Origin: Siderastrea radians
Lineage: Eukaryota; Cnidaria; Anthozoa; Scleractinia; Rhizangiidae
Direction of reading: 5' to 3'
Assembly: GCA_964017195.1 (NCBI GenBank)
Contig: OZ024890.1
Coordinates: 54,439,341 to 54,503,340, forward strand
DNA: 64,000 nucleotides
The notes under the pieces are model-generated. The model ran no database searches, had not been told where the DNA came from, and saw only the letters and a program-made list of their open reading frames with translations. Both the position numbers and the translations under genes were made by a program. Positions within the stretch are counted from its first letter, which is position 1. Every line of letters starts with the position of its first letter. Below are positions 13,694 to 21,271 of this stretch, one piece after another.

Positions 13694-14983
13694 CGAGTCA
13701 AGAGTTGACATCACCAGATCTTTGCCACTTCAATCAGTTCCTGTAACTATGTGCGAACCACATCGGTAAACTACAAAAATTCCTCAGGAATTTGCCAAAA
13801 AGAAGGAACAGTCAACTTCGTTGATCTTAATACAAATTGTTAACTGAAGATAGTGACGAAGAAATTCTTCAAAATAAATGCAAAATTTGACTGTTGGTTT
13901 TGGCGACACCTGTTACCTCAGACAGCTCGAAACGTATGAAAACTCTATTTACATTGAAAAGTTTAGTTTTTGACTAATCAGTCTGTAAACGAACATTTTC
14001 ATGCTACAACCATCAGAACTGAGTCATTTCTCGTTTTCTTTAATTTCTAGTTTAGATCTACTGAAGACGTGAAGCTGTTTAATAATCCTTATTGCTAGCG
14101 TCACACAAGGAAATTTTTGACAACTACCCAATCAAAAATGTTATTAAAATGTAAACAGTGAAGCTAAAATTTGTTCTCACTCCATGTTCCCTTTCCTTTT
14201 TTTACTGAAAACTGAACAACTTACCAAAATCTTCTTTTAGAGAATTAGAGGGCAAAAATGCTTCCCCCACTGTCAGTTTAGTTTTGTCTCGCGGAACACA
14301 ACTCTAAAACAAAAATCCTCGAATTATCTGAATTGGACGATCGCTCTCACAAAAGCATGCAAAAGATCCATTTCTTACCTGCAAATCAAGACGGGTTTTG
14401 GTTTTTCTAAAAAAGAAAACTGAAAAAAAAAACAGAAAGTTAACCAACAAACAAAAAATCCACGTGATGTGAGATAGGGGGATATAGCCTGATCCTTTCA
14501 GTTTGCAAGTATTGACCCGCAGTGTTTATATCCAGATATTAACTAAGACTTTTTTCCCGAACAGCTCTTGGTAGACGCTGTATCGTGACCGATAACAAAA
14601 ACAAATGTTATCATGCCACAAGTCAACCGTTTTGAAAGCAAAATAATTGACATCAAACAGAATCAATCGGAATTTTAAGGAGAGACTTGCAATGTGTGTG
14701 TAATGGATCGAGACATGCGTCTAAAATGACACTCACTGTTTCCGGTTATTGACCCTTATCTGGCAGCCCTCGCTGCTTTACGTTTTTGTTATCACAGACT
14801 TGCGATTTTTCTTATCTCTCCCATTCATTCCGTCACTTATTCATTCGTTTTCTAATCGTTCATTTTGCCATCAGATAACCAAATTTCTTTGTCTCTACCA
14901 AAAGTCATAAAAAAGGTTTTTGCACCAAATTTTCATTTTGGCACTAAATGTAAAAACCTGCCTCCATATACACAAACCAAACA
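13694..14983. other. 3' flank of copy 1, no gene seen
   Basis: AT-rich spacer. It contains an AATAAA near 13880 and segments repeated downstream of other copies (for example CGACACCTGTTACCTCAGACAG near 13900, 41555 and 43785). It is part of the amplified unit. No convincing ORF is present. Confidence 0.5.
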
Positions 14984-14996
14984 GATTAATAATAAC

Positions 14997-15030
<34 letters not shown>

Positions 15031-15283
15031 GAGTGTCCAAGTATTTAGCAGGGCAGTGCTAACTGGGGACACTGTTAATGAAAGTCGGAAAGTAACATGA
15101 ACAAATGAAACGCAGACACTTCAAAAACCCCCACTGGGGGCAGGCTTATCAGTTGCTAGTTACAAGTGTGGCTGAGGATTTGCAATATGAACTAGGGACT
15201 ACCGTGAAACAAATCCAAGTTTTCAGAGAGGAAGGCTTTAACCCGGGTCCTCCATCGCCCCAACCACTCGGCCACGCCAAAAC
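14984..15283 (-). mobile_element. tRNA-derived SINE, minus orientation
   Basis: Read on the minus strand it starts with a tRNA-Leu/Ser-like head (GCGTGGCCGAGTGGTTGG, A-box-like). A B-box-like GACCCGGGTT follows, then a body and a 3' end with GTGTCCCCAGTTAGC...GCTAAATACTTGGACAC, ending in an (ATT)n tail at 14984-15031. A related copy is at 61339-61590. The 3' block resembles the 3' end of the LINE at 10183-10222. Confidence 0.7.
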
Positions 15284-15629
15284 TTTTTTAGCCCTGAAAA
15301 CCGAGCTTAAATTTGCCTGATTGTTGTTTAAATTGTGTTTTGACTTTTGACTAAAATTGTCGTGGTTGAGGTGCGAAGAGGCCGTTTTAAATTTAAAAGT
15401 GAGGTTTAACAAAAGTTTGAATTAATTAAAAACGGGATCCGATTTTGATAAAATGCCATGACAAAAATTTGGCAAGGTAAATAAAAAACACCTTATACTC
15501 TTGCCTTATATTAATATTTTAACGGGGCTTGCCTACACTTCGGGAGAGTCAACAGGTCTTTGCTAGAATTCGAGAAAATTGTGCAAAACTGGCCGACTAT
15601 TCGGGTTAAAAATTGCGTAAAAATCAACT

Positions 15630-15763
15630 ACCTGTAGATCCGTCAATCGTAATACCCTGACAAGTTGCTATAGATACTCATCTATACACAATCCTGTTTT
15701 GCCAGTTTCTATGACGACTGTTGCGTCAATCGTAATACCCCTGCATGACAAGTTGCCATAGAT
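15630..15763. repeat. Minisatellite array, part left of the Polinton
   Basis: About 1.5 units of the ~82-bp repeat. It is cut by the Polinton at GATACTCAT and resumes at 38287 with CTATACACAATCC. Joined across the element it matches uninterrupted units such as the one near 40470-40500. Confidence 0.85.
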
Positions 15764-15769
15764 ACTCAT
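15764..15769. repeat. Target-site duplication, left (ACTCAT)
   Basis: ACTCAT lies directly before the AG-starting inverted repeat and is matched by ACTCAT at 38281-38286. Six-base duplications are the known signature of Polinton integration. Confidence 0.9.
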
Positions 15770-16061
15770 AGTAGTAATGTACGCTCGTATGGCACACTTG
15801 GCCTCGTTTTGATGTAAAGGATGGGAACACTTGGCCTCGTTTTGATGTAAGGATGACGTCATAACCGGAACCGGAAGTCACGTGTTTTTAGAAGGGGAAA
15901 CCGCTGACCAGTATGAAAAAAGGGATCGCGGGCTCAGGGAAGTCACGTGGTTTAGGAAAACCGCTGACCAGTGGAAAAAATCGATCGTGGACTCAAGGGG
16001 AAGGAAACCCGCTGAGAAAACGCGGGCGCAAAGTCCAAAGTCCAATTTTTGGAACGGGGGT
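15770..16061 (+). repeat. Polinton terminal inverted repeat, left
   Basis: 292 bp, reverse complementary to 37989-38280 with only a few differences. It contains two internal direct repeats. One is an ~30-bp ACACTTGGCCTCGTTTTGAT unit, present twice. The other is an ~70-bp unit with AAACCGCTGACCAGT, also present twice. Candidate host transcription-factor sites are TGACGTCA (15854), CCGGAAGT (15871) and CACGTG (15879, 15944). Confidence 0.95.
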
Positions 16062-16064
16062 GAC

Positions 16065-16085
16065 CCATATATGGCCCATATATGG
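16065..16085 (+). promoter_or_regulatory. Two tandem CArG-box (SRF-type) sequences
   Basis: Two perfect CC(A/T)6GG sequences, both CCATATATGG, at 16065-16074 and 16076-16085, one base apart. They are followed by two TTTGATATGG repeats. They lie just inside the left inverted repeat and about 45 bp upstream of the TATA box of the first gene. An enhancer role is inferred from the known SRF consensus. Confidence 0.5.
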
Positions 16086-16128
16086 ATTTGATATGGTTTT
16101 GATATGGCACAAGTCCAAGTGGGGTAAA

Positions 16129-16136
16129 TATAAAAG
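16129..16136 (+). promoter_or_regulatory. TATA box of candidate capsid gene 1
   Basis: TATAAAAG 32 bp before the ATG at 16168, the only good TATA in the leader. Confidence 0.65.
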
Positions 16137-16167
16137 GGGGTAAACCCTAAGTGAGGGAGTAGTCACC

Positions 16168-17220
16168 ATGAGTGTCTACATCACTCTGCTCAGTGATCAA
16201 GCACAAGGCACGGGTCAAAAATTTACGGCGCGACTGCCTCGTTCCTATTATTTGGTAGAAGATGATTGGGAAGTGGCGTTGGTGCATATCTCCCACCCGG
16301 GGTTTAATCAATCCTTGGAAGATCAAACCAAGCAGAATTGGACGCAAGAAGATAGTCAAAAACATTGGATGAAAACAGATATCAAATACATGCCAAAACG
16401 TACGGATGGCACGGCGCCCCTGAAAGTCACCAAACAAATGTATTTACCGCCAGGGTATTACCACAATTTGAAAGAAGCCTGGATTACCATCGCCTACGAA
16501 ATGGAAAAACAACGCATGGAACTCATGATGGATATAGCTAAAATGGACGTGGACGATCAAGCCAAACGACAACAACTAGCCGCTTTGAACCTGGCTCAAC
16601 CCTATGTGAAAATCACCAATAAGGGCATCGCCTCTGAATTAGATTCGTTGTATGTCCTCATTCCAGCCAACATGGAATTTGAAATGGAATGGAAATTGGC
16701 GGGCTTGATGGGATTGGTGAAAGATGGAACGCCCACGGAACGCGTGGTCCAAGAAAAGAATTATCTGGTGAAACATATCGTGGATTACAACGATCGGCAT
16801 AAATGGACACCCACCACCGGTACTGTCGCCAAATATCCCCCGTGGGGGCACGTCTCCGTCAGCTTTACCCACCCCGACTTTGATTATGAGTTGTTCTTGT
16901 GCCCGAATTTGAGTCGGCAACCTTTTCCCACCACCCCCACGGTCAAACCGCAACAAGGTCAACAACCATTGATGATTTACACCGATCTGGTGGCACCGAG
17001 CATTGTGGGAAATCAAGAAAAAGGCTTGTTACGTACCTTGGATGCGGGCAATACCGACCATCAATTTGATACCAGGGAACGGATGTATTTTCCTCTGGGC
17101 CAAACCATCTTTGACAGCATTGCCGTGGACATTCAAACAGCCGACGGGCAGCCGGCTCCGTTTAAGCAAGGCCGAACCATCATTACCCTTGAACTTTCCA
17201 GAAAAAGTCAACGAACATGA
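16168..17220 (+). CDS. Candidate minor capsid (penton-type) protein, paralogue 1
   Basis: 350 residues. The N terminus MSVYITLLSDQA...FTARLPRSYYL...DDWEVALVHISHPG fits a family common in cnidarian Polintons, whose members start (M)SFYLTLPS and continue with a tryptophan-centred WEVALxEI strand. The C terminus (IFDSIAVDIQTADGQPAPFKQGRTIITLELSRK) carries the family's final strand. Two clear paralogues lie at 22747 and 23802; this one is the most divergent and has an extra helical segment (about residues 110-140, MEKQRMELMMDIAKMDVDD). I infer a beta-rich virion protein, probably the single-jelly-roll minor capsid or another vertex protein. It sits at the left end away from the capsid cluster with its own TATA box, and an AATAAA follows at 17235-17240. 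Confidence 0.65.
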   Translation: MSVYITLLSDQAQGTGQKFTARLPRSYYLVEDDWEVALVHISHPGFNQSLEDQTKQNWTQEDSQKHWMKTDIKYMPKRTDGTAPLKVTKQMYLPPGYYHNLKEAWITIAYEMEKQRMELMMDIAKMDVDDQAKRQQLAALNLAQPYVKITNKGIASELDSLYVLIPANMEFEMEWKLAGLMGLVKDGTPTERVVQEKNYLVKHIVDYNDRHKWTPTTGTVAKYPPWGHVSVSFTHPDFDYELFLCPNLSRQPFPTTPTVKPQQGQQPLMIYTDLVAPSIVGNQEKGLLRTLDAGNTDHQFDTRERMYFPLGQTIFDSIAVDIQTADGQPAPFKQGRTIITLELSRKSQRT

Positions 17221-17234
17221 TTGTGTAGAGAATC

Positions 17235-17240
17235 AATAAA
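17235..17240 (+). terminator. Polyadenylation signal after capsid-like gene 1
   Basis: AATAAA 15 bp after the stop codon. The convergent RING-like gene has its own signal on the minus strand (AATAAA read from 17277 to 17272), so the two transcripts end tail to tail. Confidence 0.55.
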
Positions 17241-17323
17241 GATCACAACAACAAAGTGTCATGGAACATCTTTTATTGGTCCTTCGTATTGTTTGACAAC
17301 AAGTGAGTCCAAACATGGGGTCC

Positions 17324-18205
17324 TTACTGAGAACTCAAAATGTTCTTCATGTGTGAAAGGACTTCGCTTGGGGTGTGTCCAAGAAAATGGGGTATGTTGG
17401 TGCTTGTATCCGGATTCTTGAAGATTTTTCCCCAGAATCCTTGAGCGGCTCCGGTGCCTGTATGACAAATACCATACCACAGAGAACCATTCCAGATACG
17501 GTTGACTTCGTTCACAAATTGGGGGTCTTCTCTCCAATCGTAATTGAGGATTTCAATGACTGTGGTGGAATGGCCTTGCGGGATGTAAGCACAGCGGGTG
17601 ATTAGATGAGGATTCTTTCTCCAGTTGTCAGCACAGGCTACATGACAGGAGTATCGGCAGCAGGTCAATATGATTTGATTGCTGACACTTTTCTGACAGA
17701 TGACACACGGGTCGGTGGGGAAAGGATTCAGTTGTTTCATCGTTGAAATGACTTCGCTGGGGGTGTAGCCAAGAAAATGGGGTTCTCTAGATAGGGAATA
17801 CCGGTTGCGGTGTTTTCCCCAGAACCCTTGGACGCCTCCCAAACATATGGGTTCACCGCACTTCAATGCATAACCGATACCATACCAGAGAGGATAGAGG
17901 TGATGTGTGACTCCCCGAAAAGTATGTTCGTACCAGTTACGTTTGACTTCTTTCACAAATTGGGGGTCTTCTTTCCATTCTTCATTGAGGATTTCAAGGA
18001 CTGGGATGCTATTCCCGGATCCACATCTAAAGCAACCAGCGTCAGGATTGGTACTTTGTTTTCCCCACAGGGCGGCACAGGTTAGATGACAGGGTTGTTC
18101 GCAGCACATCAAAATGGCTTGTACAGGTTTCTTACACATCACACATGGTTTGGATTGAGCCATCATGGTCAATCCCTTGTTGGGCTTCTGGACTGGATCA
18201 TCCAT
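17324..18205 (-). CDS. RING-like zinc-finger protein with an internal duplication
   Basis: 293 residues made of two homologous halves (about 20-156 and 166-288). Each half starts with a Cys-rich treble-clef module: PCVMCKKPV...CCEQPCHLTCAALW...CFRC in the first and PCVICQKSV...CCRYSCHVACADNW in the second. Then follow an EILN-x2-W-x-EDPQFV segment, a LWYGI block, a QGFWGK block and a closing PHFLG(Y/H)TPSEV motif. The C-x2-C...C-H-x2-C-x3-W pattern resembles RING/PHD fingers, so a ubiquitin-ligase-like or other host-protein-binding role is plausible but unproven. In the second half the last Cys pair is degenerate (TRCAY only). TATA on the minus strand lies at 18243-18237. Divergent from the next gene, it looks like an early or accessory gene. 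Confidence 0.7.
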   Translation of the reverse strand: MDDPVQKPNKGLTMMAQSKPCVMCKKPVQAILMCCEQPCHLTCAALWGKQSTNPDAGCFRCGSGNSIPVLEILNEEWKEDPQFVKEVKRNWYEHTFRGVTHHLYPLWYGIGYALKCGEPICLGGVQGFWGKHRNRYSLSREPHFLGYTPSEVISTMKQLNPFPTDPCVICQKSVSNQIILTCCRYSCHVACADNWRKNPHLITRCAYIPQGHSTTVIEILNYDWREDPQFVNEVNRIWNGSLWYGICHTGTGAAQGFWGKIFKNPDTSTNIPHFLGHTPSEVLSHMKNILSSQ

Positions 18206-18236
18206 GAGTGTGAAAACATGAAATGGGACGGGGGTT

Positions 18237-18243
18237 TTTTATA
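18237..18243 (-). promoter_or_regulatory. TATA box of the RING-like gene
   Basis: TATAAAA on the minus strand, 32-38 bp upstream of the ATG at 18205. Confidence 0.65.
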
Positions 18244-18283
18244 GAGAAACAAAAGGGTCCCGTGGGAGCGAAGGGGCCAATGA

Positions 18284-18352
18284 GAAGGAGGTCCCATGAT
18301 ACTTTGGGAGGGGACGGGGTGGGGGGACCCCCCTCCCCCCTCCTTAGATAGA
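18284..18352. promoter_or_regulatory. Divergent promoter element A: CCAAT plus G/C-rich palindrome
   Basis: A CCAATGAGAAGG box is followed by a G-run/C-run palindrome (GGGGTGGGGGGACC then CCCCTCCCCCC, 18316-18341). Nearly the same ~55-bp sequence occurs in reverse orientation at 33440-33500, between the other divergent gene pair. A shared enhancer, silencer or origin-like role is inferred. Confidence 0.6.
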
Positions 18353-18377
18353 CCATGAGGCATTGCGCGGATCGGGG

Positions 18378-18385
18378 TATATAAG
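18378..18385 (+). promoter_or_regulatory. TATA box of the Arg-rich orphan gene
   Basis: TATATAAG 55-62 bp before the first ATG (18440). Confidence 0.6.
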
Positions 18386-18439
18386 TCAAGGGAGGCCCCA
18401 GGACGTCACTCTTAGCTTTGAGCCGGTCCTGAGTGACTT

Positions 18440-19006
18440 ATGTTAGTTGGTGGTGCAAAAATGTCCCAAACGAGAAGGCGGTTGGGCTCCTTAGCCAGTG
18501 ACATGAATGTTGGAGGAGGAGAAGAGTTTTTGAGGACGCGCGTGCGAAAGGAGAGGACCCATTTGGAACGACAGGCCGAACGCATGTACGAGCGAGGAGA
18601 GGAGACCTGGCGTCGCTTGACACGACAGCGTGTGGCTGCATTTTTTGAGTTGTTTTTGCTGGCTATGGTGCGGACAGAAAATGCTCACCGTGCGGGTTAC
18701 CCACAGTCACAGAGTGTAGAAATGTTGCTTGGCACCCTTGTCGAAAGGATTATCCCATGGGTCTACCGGCACCGCGTGTGGTCCAACTTGGAGCGTCGGT
18801 GGCCCATGTCATTGGAACATTTTTACGAACTCGATAATGAGCTTGCCAATTATTTGCCAAGTGTGCATGCGGGCCGCCAATGGCAACGAATTCGCCTGTA
18901 TTTCGCGGACATGGAGCGGGTGCGGGAGGAGCGGCGTCGGGAGGAGTGGGAGAGGAGGCAACGGGCGATCCGGCTCAATCAAGTGCGACGTGTTTTGTTT
19001 TTGTAA
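18440..19006 (+). CDS. Arg-rich helical orphan protein
   Basis: 188 residues with no family recognised. It is predicted mostly helical and strongly basic. The N-terminal region has RTRVRKERTHLERQAERMYE. A hydrophobic centre follows (VAAFFELFLLAMVRTENAHR; LLGTLVERIIPWVYRHRVW). The C-terminal helix is made of alternating Arg and Glu (MERVREERRREEWERRQRA). The first ATG after the TATA is used; a second Met at residue 8 (18461) is an alternative start. It is transcribed divergently from the RING-like gene, so a regulatory or nucleic-acid-binding role is possible. Confidence 0.6.
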   Translation: MLVGGAKMSQTRRRLGSLASDMNVGGGEEFLRTRVRKERTHLERQAERMYERGEETWRRLTRQRVAAFFELFLLAMVRTENAHRAGYPQSQSVEMLLGTLVERIIPWVYRHRVWSNLERRWPMSLEHFYELDNELANYLPSVHAGRQWQRIRLYFADMERVREERRREEWERRQRAIRLNQVRRVLFL

Positions 19007-19237
19007 ATAGACGTTGAACATTTTTATTTCTGTGAGTCAAGAACCAGAGGACATTTTGTAAGTGAAGTTTTTTATTTTTTAATTAAAAAAAGAGTTGATG
19101 TTTTTTACAAAGGGTTGTTAGTGTTCTTTGCTACGCAGGGTGCGCCTATTTACAATTGGAAAAAAGCTATGTACAATGGGAAAAAAATAAAAACTAAAAA
19201 AGGGCTATGTACAATTCCAAAAGTAAAAACTAAAACA
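19007..19237. other. Tail-to-tail intergenic region
   Basis: A-rich and T-rich runs, with TTTATT at 19023 and near 19070 that would serve the minus-strand SLOG transcript. A short direct repeat (GCTATGTACAAT) occurs twice near 19167 and 19204. No ORF is seen. Confidence 0.45.
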
Positions 19238-19927
19238 TTACAAATGAAAGTCTTCGAGTTCCAGACGTAATTGATCAATGTTCTCGGGGAGACAGAAGGT
19301 GCGGTTGAATAAGGCTTGAATTTCGGCTCGGGTTTTCTCGTCCACATCCCGGGATCCCACAATAGCACTGCTTTGATGAAGAGTCGGCTTTTTGGGGCCC
19401 CAAGGGACAAATTGACTGCCAGTGACCAGGGTGGCGGCATTCTCGTTGACTTGGTAGTAATGGTCCGAACGGTACCATGATTGACTGGGGATGTCAAAGA
19501 GATAGACGGGTTTGCCTTGATCCATGGCCAATTGCACAGTCCAACCGGTACCCCCTTTCACGCGTTTATGATCCGGTTCCAAGATGCCAAAGGCATAGAT
19601 GGTATGGGCTTTCTTGGCCAATTGATAATTGCGTTGCAGCAATTGCAGGGTGTAAAAATGGCTGGGCATCCGTTTCCCTAGTTTCTCTGCCGCCTGGTGA
19701 AGATGAGGGTTGGCCAACATCAAAACTTCCACCGTAGAAGGGGTGATGAAAGTGGCTCGAGGATGGTTCGGGGGGACGAGCACTTCGACTTGCATCCCAA
19801 ACTGTTTACCCAGTTCTTCCACGAGTTCATCCGTACCTTTGGCGCCCCCGGTGTACACCACATGGCCATGACCCACTTGGAGTTCCAAGGCGGCCACATC
19901 TCCGATCATGTCGATGTCTGGGGGCAT
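19238..19927 (-). CDS. SLOG-superfamily nucleotide-binding protein, circularly permuted type
   Basis: 229 residues. It has the SLOG glycine signature HVVYTGGAKGTDELVEEL (residues 22-39, strand-GGA-helix). A LLQRNYQLAKKAHTIYAFG segment (96-114) and then KGGTGWTVQLAMDQGKPVYLFD (124-145) follow, the second nucleotide-binding loop of the fold. The first strand/loop motif normally found at the N terminus (IVGSRD-x-DEKTRAEIQALF) is instead at residues 189-207. This matches the order I recall for cpYpsA-like SLOG proteins of phages and bacteria. SLOG proteins bind or process nucleotide-derived ligands and are frequent in conflict systems. The start codon lies inside the upstream 74-aa ORF (22-base overlap). 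It shares a divergent promoter region with the GRF protein gene. Confidence 0.75.
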   Translation of the reverse strand: MPPDIDMIGDVAALELQVGHGHVVYTGGAKGTDELVEELGKQFGMQVEVLVPPNHPRATFITPSTVEVLMLANPHLHQAAEKLGKRMPSHFYTLQLLQRNYQLAKKAHTIYAFGILEPDHKRVKGGTGWTVQLAMDQGKPVYLFDIPSQSWYRSDHYYQVNENAATLVTGSQFVPWGPKKPTLHQSSAIVGSRDVDEKTRAEIQALFNRTFCLPENIDQLRLELEDFHL

Positions 19928-20130
19928 TCAAATACGTACCCGGTGTCTGGGCCTATAATAGCTAGAATCTCCGTGGGAGTCAACCCTAAGGCCAAACCGA
20001 AATCAATGACGTGGTGCTGTCGGCACTGTTGGAACGTGAATCCCGCGGCTAGACCTCGTTTGACCCGTTCAGCCAAATAGTCTTCAGTGGAAGCAAAGTC
20101 GTCTCGGTTGAGATCTTGGTAGTAGTCCAT
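19906..20130 (-). CDS. Small ORF upstream of and overlapping the SLOG gene
   Basis: 74 residues: acidic start (MDYYQDLNRDDFASTEDYLAER), then a helix-rich stretch (GFTFQQCRQHHVIDFGLALGLTPTEILAIIG). This is the first ATG of the presumed SLOG transcript. The ORF ends 22 bases inside the SLOG ORF in a different frame, with a C5 run at the junction. It could be a separate small protein with reinitiation at SLOG, or the N-terminal part of a frameshifted fusion. The LGLTPTEIL motif resembles the LGYTPSEV motif of the RING-like protein. No known family. Confidence 0.5.
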   Translation of the reverse strand: MDYYQDLNRDDFASTEDYLAERVKRGLAAGFTFQQCRQHHVIDFGLALGLTPTEILAIIGPDTGYVFECPQTST

Positions 20131-20178
20131 CTACTTGGAATGATAACTCAGGGACCAAGGAACCCTCTTAAATAGGGC

Positions 20179-20284
20179 AAGCTGACCAATGGGAAGACAA
20201 GAGGTCCTTATAAGGTTATAACAAGCTGACCAATGGGAAGAGGAGACGTCCTTATAGGGGCATGAGAAGCTGACCAATGAGAGC
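20179..20284. promoter_or_regulatory. Three CCAAT modules spaced by exactly 44 bp
   Basis: AAGCTGACCAATGGGAAG at 20179-20196 and 20223-20240, with a variant (AATGAGAG end) at 20267-20284. Spacing is 44 bp each time, and a GGTCC/CGTCC-TTATA segment follows the first two. They lie between the minus-strand SLOG unit and the plus-strand GRF gene, so they probably serve both promoters. A NF-Y-like factor is the known binder of CCAAT. Confidence 0.6.
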
Positions 20285-20297
20285 CAAGGGTCCTGGG

Positions 20298-20305
20298 TAT
20301 AAAAA
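20298..20305 (+). promoter_or_regulatory. TATA box of the GRF protein gene
   Basis: TATAAAAA 32-39 bp before ATG 20337. It lies downstream of an in-frame ATG at 20277, which argues that 20337 is the true start. Confidence 0.65.
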
Positions 20306-20336
20306 GGCAGGGGCGGGTGAAAAAATCGTGAGCACG

Positions 20337-21227
20337 ATGTCAGTCGATCGGAAGAGAAAGACAACCCATCCCCCAGAGGGGAAGAAGAAGAAGAAGACTA
20401 TTCAAACGATGACGCCCGTGGACTGTGATCCGGGGGTGCGCGAGGTGGTGGAAGATACCCGAGCGGCGGTGGAAGATATGATGAAAGAATTGAATGACAT
20501 GGTGGAGCAATCTACACCACCACCACCTCAATTCACCCTGATGACCATGTTTGACAATGAGGTGGACCATCATCAAGTCAAAGACAACAATGAAAAGGTG
20601 GACTATATGGTATGTCCTTGCCATGATGTGCGTTTGGAGGCACGAGAATCTCAGAAGGGGTGGAAGTATGTGAAATGTCCCATCCAACCCTGTTTGCTGT
20701 TTTGTGGCCAAGATCAAGCTCTGGAGTATATGAAAGCCGTGTATAGTCAACCTCATCTAGAAGTGCTGGACATGTGGACTTGTTTGCAATGCTTTTGCCG
20801 TGAACCCGCCACGCTACAACAGAGCCATTCAACCCAGAACCCCGATCGTTTGTTTCTGAATTGTTCCAAGAAAACGTGTGGCTTCTTCCGGTGGGCCGAT
20901 CAACCCTTGGGTCCCAAGTACTGGAGTTGGTTTCATGACAACCCGCCCAAGAAAGCCGATCAACAAGCTGAAATACCTAGCCGTGATGCGCAAGGGTATC
21001 CCAAGCGGGGCGTGGACATCCCAGGACCGCCTCCTCGAGCCCCAAGGAAAGAGGATCGCCCCCTGACAGACTATGAGAAACAATTGTTGCGAGAAATTCA
21101 AGAGCTCAAGAACCGTCAAGAAATGATGGTCGCCCCAGCGCCACCACCCCCCAAGTACAGTGACAGTGTGGACAACTGGCAGAAAGATCTCGAGACCGTC
21201 ACTTGTGGTCGTCTAGGTCTCTTTTAA
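20337..21227 (+). CDS. GRF-type zinc-finger protein with basic N terminus
   Basis: 296 residues from the ATG after the TATA box. There is a Lys-rich N terminus (RKRKTTHPPEGKKKKK) and an acidic/helical region. Two Cys clusters follow. The second (about 149-192: C-x2-C-x-C...NPDRLFLNC...CGFFRWADQPL) matches the GRF zinc finger (CxC...NPGRxFxxC...CxFFxWAD). The first (93-123: CPCHDVRL...GWKYVKCP...CLLFC) is a degenerate version. GRF fingers bind single-stranded nucleic acid in proteins such as topoisomerase III and APE2. The C terminus has a short coiled-coil (YEKQLLREIQELKNRQE) and a Pro stretch. A role in replication or DNA handling is inferred. AATAAA follows at 21247. Confidence 0.7.
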   Translation: MSVDRKRKTTHPPEGKKKKKTIQTMTPVDCDPGVREVVEDTRAAVEDMMKELNDMVEQSTPPPPQFTLMTMFDNEVDHHQVKDNNEKVDYMVCPCHDVRLEARESQKGWKYVKCPIQPCLLFCGQDQALEYMKAVYSQPHLEVLDMWTCLQCFCREPATLQQSHSTQNPDRLFLNCSKKTCGFFRWADQPLGPKYWSWFHDNPPKKADQQAEIPSRDAQGYPKRGVDIPGPPPRAPRKEDRPLTDYEKQLLREIQELKNRQEMMVAPAPPPPKYSDSVDNWQKDLETVTCGRLGLF

Positions 21228-21271
21228 TGTATTAAAAAGGAGTAGGAATAAAATTTTTTATCAATGTGACC

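Noticed and set aside
14865..15062. ORF with poly-Asn tract
   Set aside because: Translation of the (AAT)n tail of the minus-strand SINE.
20277..20336. Upstream in-frame ATG of the GRF protein
   Set aside because: It precedes the TATA box at 20298.
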